A stretch of DNA of 19,213 bases from an uncultured Fretibacterium sp. (GTDB lineage: Bacteria; Synergistota; Synergistia; Synergistales; Aminobacteriaceae), in NCBI RefSeq assembly GCF_963548695.1, contig NZ_CAUUWA010000045.1:1-19213 (forward strand), given 5' to 3'. Shown piece after piece: positions 16,614 to 19,213 of the stretch; position 1 is the stretch's first letter; each line of letters opens with the position of its first letter. The notes beneath the pieces were generated by a model that saw nothing but the letters and a program-made list of their open reading frames with translations, was not told the DNA's origin and ran no database searches. A program made the translations under genes and the position numbers.

Positions 16614-17189
16614 ATGATGATAGATTCTCTGATATCCTCCAAGACCCGTATAAAGCTGCTGATGAAATTTTTCCTGAATCCCGGGGTCACGTCTTACCTT
16701 CGCGGCCTGGCGGACGAGTTCGGGGAATCGACCAATGCCGTGCGGGTGGAGCTGAACCGTCTGTGCTCGGCCGGCTTCCTCGAGGAGGTGCCGGAGGGTG
16801 GGCGAAAGCGTACCTACCGGGCCTGCAGGAGGCACCCCCTCTTCCCCGAGCTCCATCGCATCGTGCGTAAGGTTTTGGGGATCGATCAGGTTGTGGAGGG
16901 GATCGTCGAGCGCCTGGGGACCGTCCGCCTCGCCCTGATCACGGGCGACTACGCCCACGGGATCGACGGCGGGATTATCGACCTGACCCTGGTCGGGGAG
17001 ATCGACCGGCAGTACCTGGGTGAGCTGGTGGAGAAGGTGGAAGGGATGATTGCCCGGAAGGTCCGGGTGCTCGTCCTGACTCCCGGGGAGTACGAGATGC
17101 TTCAGGGGACTCTGCGTCCCGAGGAATCCCTGTTCGTCTGGGGCGAGCAGGATGGGCTGCTGCAGGAGCAAGTGAGGGATGCGGGGTAA
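16614..17189 (+). CDS. Winged helix-turn-helix regulator with a nucleotidyltransferase-like C-terminal domain
   Basis: This is a 191-residue protein. Residues 1-70 (MMIDSLISSKTRIKLLMKFFLNPGVTSYLRGLADEFGESTNAVRVELNRL) form an ArsR/MarR-like winged helix: a start helix, a recognition helix around ESTNAVRVELNRL and a wing at GGRKRTYRA. The second half (VRLALITGDYAHGIDGGIIDLTLVGEIDR) resembles a nucleotidyltransferase fold but lacks the paired acidic residues, so it probably does not catalyse. Similar proteins sit at the head of O-antigen or capsule clusters, which fits the polysaccharide-type permease one base downstream. The -10 box lies 7 nt before the ATG and no ribosome site precedes it; either ATG (16614 or 16617) could be used. 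Likely a local regulator of the cluster, by inference. Confidence 0.78.
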   Translation: MMIDSLISSKTRIKLLMKFFLNPGVTSYLRGLADEFGESTNAVRVELNRLCSAGFLEEVPEGGRKRTYRACRRHPLFPELHRIVRKVLGIDQVVEGIVERLGTVRLALITGDYAHGIDGGIIDLTLVGEIDRQYLGELVEKVEGMIARKVRVLVLTPGEYEMLQGTLRPEESLFVWGEQDGLLQEQVRDAG

Positions 17190-17190
17190 T

Positions 17191-18033
17191 ATGACGGATA
17201 ATTCCACGAATGCCGGGTTCGACCTGGTCATCGAGCCCAACCGAACGACGGTCGCCTTTTTCCGGGAGCTCCTGCGCTACCGGGAGCTTTTCTACTTTTT
17301 GGCCTGGCGCGACATCCTGGTGCGCTACAAGCAGACGGTCATCGGCATCGCCTGGAGCGTTATCCGGCCCCTCCTGACCATGCTGGTGTTCACCGTCGTG
17401 TTCGGTCGGCTGGCCAAGCTGCCCAACGAGGGCGTGCCCTATCCCATCCTGGTGTTCTCCGCGATGCTGCCGTGGCAGTACTTCGCCAACGCGATGCAGG
17501 AGAGCTCGAATTCCCTTATAGCGGAGTCGCGCCTGATCAGCAAGGTGTACTTTCCGCGACTGATCGTTCCGGCCAGCTCGGTCATCGTCAGTGCTGTGGA
17601 CTTCCTGATCTCCCTGGCGCTTTTGGGGCTGCTGATGTTGGGATACGGCTTCGTCCCCTCCTGGACGCTCCTGTTCATGCCGTTTTTCTTTTTGCTCGCG
17701 ACCCTGGCGGCCTTGGGGGCGGGGTTCTGGCTGTCCGCCCTGAACGTGAAGTATCGGGACTTCCGTTATATCGTCCCGTTCCTGGTGCAGTTCGGCCTCT
17801 ACGTCTCGCCCGTGGGGTTCTCCAGCTCCGTCGTGCCCGAACGCTGGCGGCTGCTCTACAGCCTCAACCCCATGGTCGGGGTGATCGACGGGTTTCGGTG
17901 GTGCGTGCAGGGGACGGCGAGCTCGCTCTACCTGCCGGGTTTCCTGATCTCCGCGGCGATTTCCGTCCTGGCCTTTTTCAGTGGGATGTGGTTCTTCCGC
18001 CGCACCGAGCGTTTCTTCGCGGACTTCATCTGA
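17191..18033 (+). CDS. ABC-2 type permease for polysaccharide or lipopolysaccharide export (Wzm-like)
   Basis: This 280-residue permease starts with a soluble stretch, then ELFYFLAWRDILVRYKQTVIGIAWSVIRPLLTMLVFTVVFGRL, the signature opening of Wzm/TagG-type exporters. Other family marks are MLPWQYFANAMQESSNSLIAESRLISKVYFPRLIVPAS and SPVGFSSSVVPERWRLLYSLNPMVGVIDGFRW; six membrane segments are expected. It would flip a lipid-linked O-antigen or similar glycan across the inner membrane together with a Wzt-type ATPase. The ATG follows the regulator stop by one base, with GAGGGATGCGGGG as ribosome site region, so it is co-translated. No complete ATPase follows. The next genes are a toxin-antitoxin-type pair and a short ORF that may be a truncated ATPase start. 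Confidence 0.87.
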   Translation: MTDNSTNAGFDLVIEPNRTTVAFFRELLRYRELFYFLAWRDILVRYKQTVIGIAWSVIRPLLTMLVFTVVFGRLAKLPNEGVPYPILVFSAMLPWQYFANAMQESSNSLIAESRLISKVYFPRLIVPASSVIVSAVDFLISLALLGLLMLGYGFVPSWTLLFMPFFFLLATLAALGAGFWLSALNVKYRDFRYIVPFLVQFGLYVSPVGFSSSVVPERWRLLYSLNPMVGVIDGFRWCVQGTASSLYLPGFLISAAISVLAFFSGMWFFRRTERFFADFI

Positions 18034-18047
18034 GGGGAGCGAGTGCC

Positions 18048-18350
18048 ATGGAGGAGAAGCGGGAGCTGAACCCGTCACAGAAAGACTTTCTTCTGGAGGC
18101 CGCTGGGCGGTATATCTGGTGGCAGACCCCGGAGGAAGCCCTTGTGTGGCCTCAAAGGGTGCTGGCCCGGGTCATGGATCTCGGGCTCTGGGAGGACTGG
18201 ATTCGTATGGCAGAACTTTTCCCCCCGGATGCTCTTTCGGATGTTCTGGACGCTGCGGAGATCGGTCAGTTCAGCGCCCGTTCCTGGAGCTTCTGGCACT
18301 GCCGACTGGATCGGGAACTTTCCCCCATGCCGAGGAGGATCGTGCAATGA
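18048..18350 (+). CDS. Small DUF6922-like protein, partner of the AbiEii-type toxin
   Basis: This is a 100-residue acidic protein. The ATG follows a GGGGAG site by 8 nt, 14 bp after the permease stop. The pattern RYIWWQTPEEALVWPQRVLARVMDLGLWEDWIRM (Trp24, Trp25), then a later SARSWSFWHCRLDRE, is that of DUF6922-type proteins, which sit just before AbiEii-family nucleotidyltransferases and are thought to act as their antitoxin. The stop overlaps the next start by four bases (ATGA), so the two are translationally coupled. No DNA-binding motif is evident. The function as antitoxin is inferred from position only. Confidence 0.62.
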   Translation: MEEKRELNPSQKDFLLEAAGRYIWWQTPEEALVWPQRVLARVMDLGLWEDWIRMAELFPPDALSDVLDAAEIGQFSARSWSFWHCRLDRELSPMPRRIVQ

Positions 18351-19015
18351 CCTCCCTCTGCCCTCACTTTGAGATCCTGCCCGAAGCGCAAAAGGTGCTT
18401 TGGCCCTCATTGGCTCCGCTCAGGGCTCTGGGATTTGTTCTCTATGGCGGAACGGCCATAGCGTTGTATTTGGGACATCGTTCGTCGGTGGATTTCGACT
18501 TCTTCTCCCATCTTCCTCTTGATGAGGGTAAGGACAGGGAGCTCAGAGCGGTTTTACCCTTTCTGAGGGAAGCCCGGCTGATACAGAAAGCACCTGATAC
18601 CCGCTCCTACATTACAGGGGAAAACGTCAAGCTTTCTTTCTTTGGAGGGATCCGGTTGGGACGTATAGGCGAGCCCCTCGATACTGCCGATGGAATCCTT
18701 CGGGTGGCCTCCCTGAAAGATTTGATGGCTACGAAACTTGCTGTTGTCATGCAGCGCGTCGAGTCGAAGGACTACAGGGATATCGCAGCGATCCTGCGCG
18801 GCGGAGAAACGCTGGAGACTGGATTGGCCGGAGCTGCGGCGCTGTATGGAATGCAGTTTCCACCTGCTGAGTGTATTAGGACTTTGACCTATTTCCAGGG
18901 TGGGGATTTGGAGAGCCTGCCGAAGGAGGACAGGGAGAGCCTGCGCTCCGCCGTGCGGAGCCTGGAGCTGCGTTGTCTGCCAAAGGTTCATGTGCTTTCC
19001 CGAAGCCTTGTGTAG
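18347..19015 (+). CDS. AbiEii/AbiGii-family nucleotidyltransferase, putative toxin
   Basis: This is a 222-residue protein of the DUF1814/AbiEii class. The core is YGGTAIALYLGHRSSVDFDFF (33-53), containing the GG-T-A and D-x-D metal-binding residues (Asp49, Asp51), and the second family signature KLAVVMQRVESKDYRDI (130-146). AbiEii toxins transfer nucleotides, for example onto tRNA or another target, and block growth or phage production; whether this one does is not shown. The ATG overlaps the stop of the upstream small protein in an ATGA, a classic toxin-antitoxin arrangement. The pair sits inside an apparent polysaccharide operon, which suggests insertion as a cassette. Some members of this superfamily have no toxicity. 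Confidence 0.8.
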   Translation: MTSLCPHFEILPEAQKVLWPSLAPLRALGFVLYGGTAIALYLGHRSSVDFDFFSHLPLDEGKDRELRAVLPFLREARLIQKAPDTRSYITGENVKLSFFGGIRLGRIGEPLDTADGILRVASLKDLMATKLAVVMQRVESKDYRDIAAILRGGETLETGLAGAAALYGMQFPPAECIRTLTYFQGGDLESLPKEDRESLRSAVRSLELRCLPKVHVLSRSLV

Positions 19016-19058
19016 TTTTCAATGTTGGTTTTATCGTTGATTTGTCGAGGAGTCCTGG

Positions 19059-19187
19059 ATGTCAAACACCATCATCGAGATCGAGGGTTGGGGCAAGAAA
19101 GACCTGCTGGCGGACAAGTGGAGTGCGTCGGAGATAAGAAGGGGCCAGGCGGCAGACAAGCAGGGGTTGAGCGATGGAGTACTTTGA
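19059..19187 (+). pseudogene. 42-codon ORF, possible truncated Wzt-type ATPase start
   Basis: The ATG follows GAGGAG by 6 nt, so translation is plausible. The first residues, MSNTIIEIEGWGKK, resemble the opening strand of Wzt-type ATPases (M-S-x-x-I-I-E/R-V-E-G/N-L-x-K-x-Y). The reading then departs from the family (DLLADKWSASEIRRGQAADK), lacks a Walker A and stops at 19187. An ATPase gene is expected here, after a Wzm-like permease. It could also be a genuine small gene or an upstream ORF. It overlaps the start of the next gene by 14 nt. The family match covers only 14 residues and is weak. Confidence 0.35.
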
Positions 19188-19213
19188 TTACGATGGGTTC
19201 TGGAAGGACCTGA
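19174..19213 (+). CDS. Start of an Rpn/PD-(D/E)XK-type protein, partial at the window edge
   Basis: The ATG follows AGGGG by 7 nt. Only 13 residues are visible: MEYFDYDGFWKDL. The D-Y-D-x-F-W-K-D-L opening resembles a subgroup of Rpn-like or DUF4351 nuclease/transposase proteins. Too little is visible for a firm call; the gene continues beyond the window. Confidence 0.38.
   Translation, partial: MEYFDYDGFWKDL

Overview
The window looks like a bacterial chromosome segment, mostly GC-rich (about two thirds G+C in a line of secA that I counted), from an anaerobic, Gram-negative-type bacterium. I suspect Synergistota, from the flavour of GyrB, SecA, ArgS, MetK and the polysaccharide-cluster genes, but that is recollection and not a search result. 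No rRNA, tRNA, CRISPR array or recognisable insertion sequence was seen.

Layout. (1) 1-3345, minus strand, visibly lower GC (about 50% in one line counted): the N-terminal part of an Rpn-type PD-(D/E)XK nuclease gene broken by four perfect copies of a 25-bp repeat, then a three-gene ABC exporter (ATPase plus two DUF990-type permeases), then the 3' remnant of an MTA/SAH-deaminase gene. This reads as an accessory or degraded patch beside gyrB. (2) 3350-5355, minus: a terminator and a complete gyrB. (3) 5536-13602, plus: a YitT-family membrane protein, secA, a secreted DUF3857/transglutaminase-like protein whose catalytic Cys and His seem to be lost, argS, and an FtsB/DivIC-type division protein one base after argS. 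(4) 13658-15237, plus: promoter, SAM-I riboswitch with a readable terminator/antiterminator, metK and a strong terminator. (5) 15246-16271, minus: a YeiH/UPF0324 transporter with a TTG start. (6) 16578-19213, plus: the start of what looks like a surface-polysaccharide cluster. It holds an apparently leaderless winged-helix regulator, a Wzm-like ABC-2 permease, a DUF6922-AbiEii toxin-antitoxin-type pair, and a 42-codon ORF whose first residues resemble an ABC ATPase N-terminus. The start of another Rpn-like gene runs off the end.

How the parts work together. gyrB, secA, argS, ftsB and metK are housekeeping genes. The SAM riboswitch gives metK feedback control by its product. The two edges look plastic: the left has tandem-repeat gene inactivation and a gene remnant, and the right has a polysaccharide export permease whose expected ATPase partner is replaced by a toxin-antitoxin-type cassette and a stub. 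I found no clearly new system. The best leads are the repeat-interrupted nuclease, the interrupted exporter operon and the leaderless regulator.
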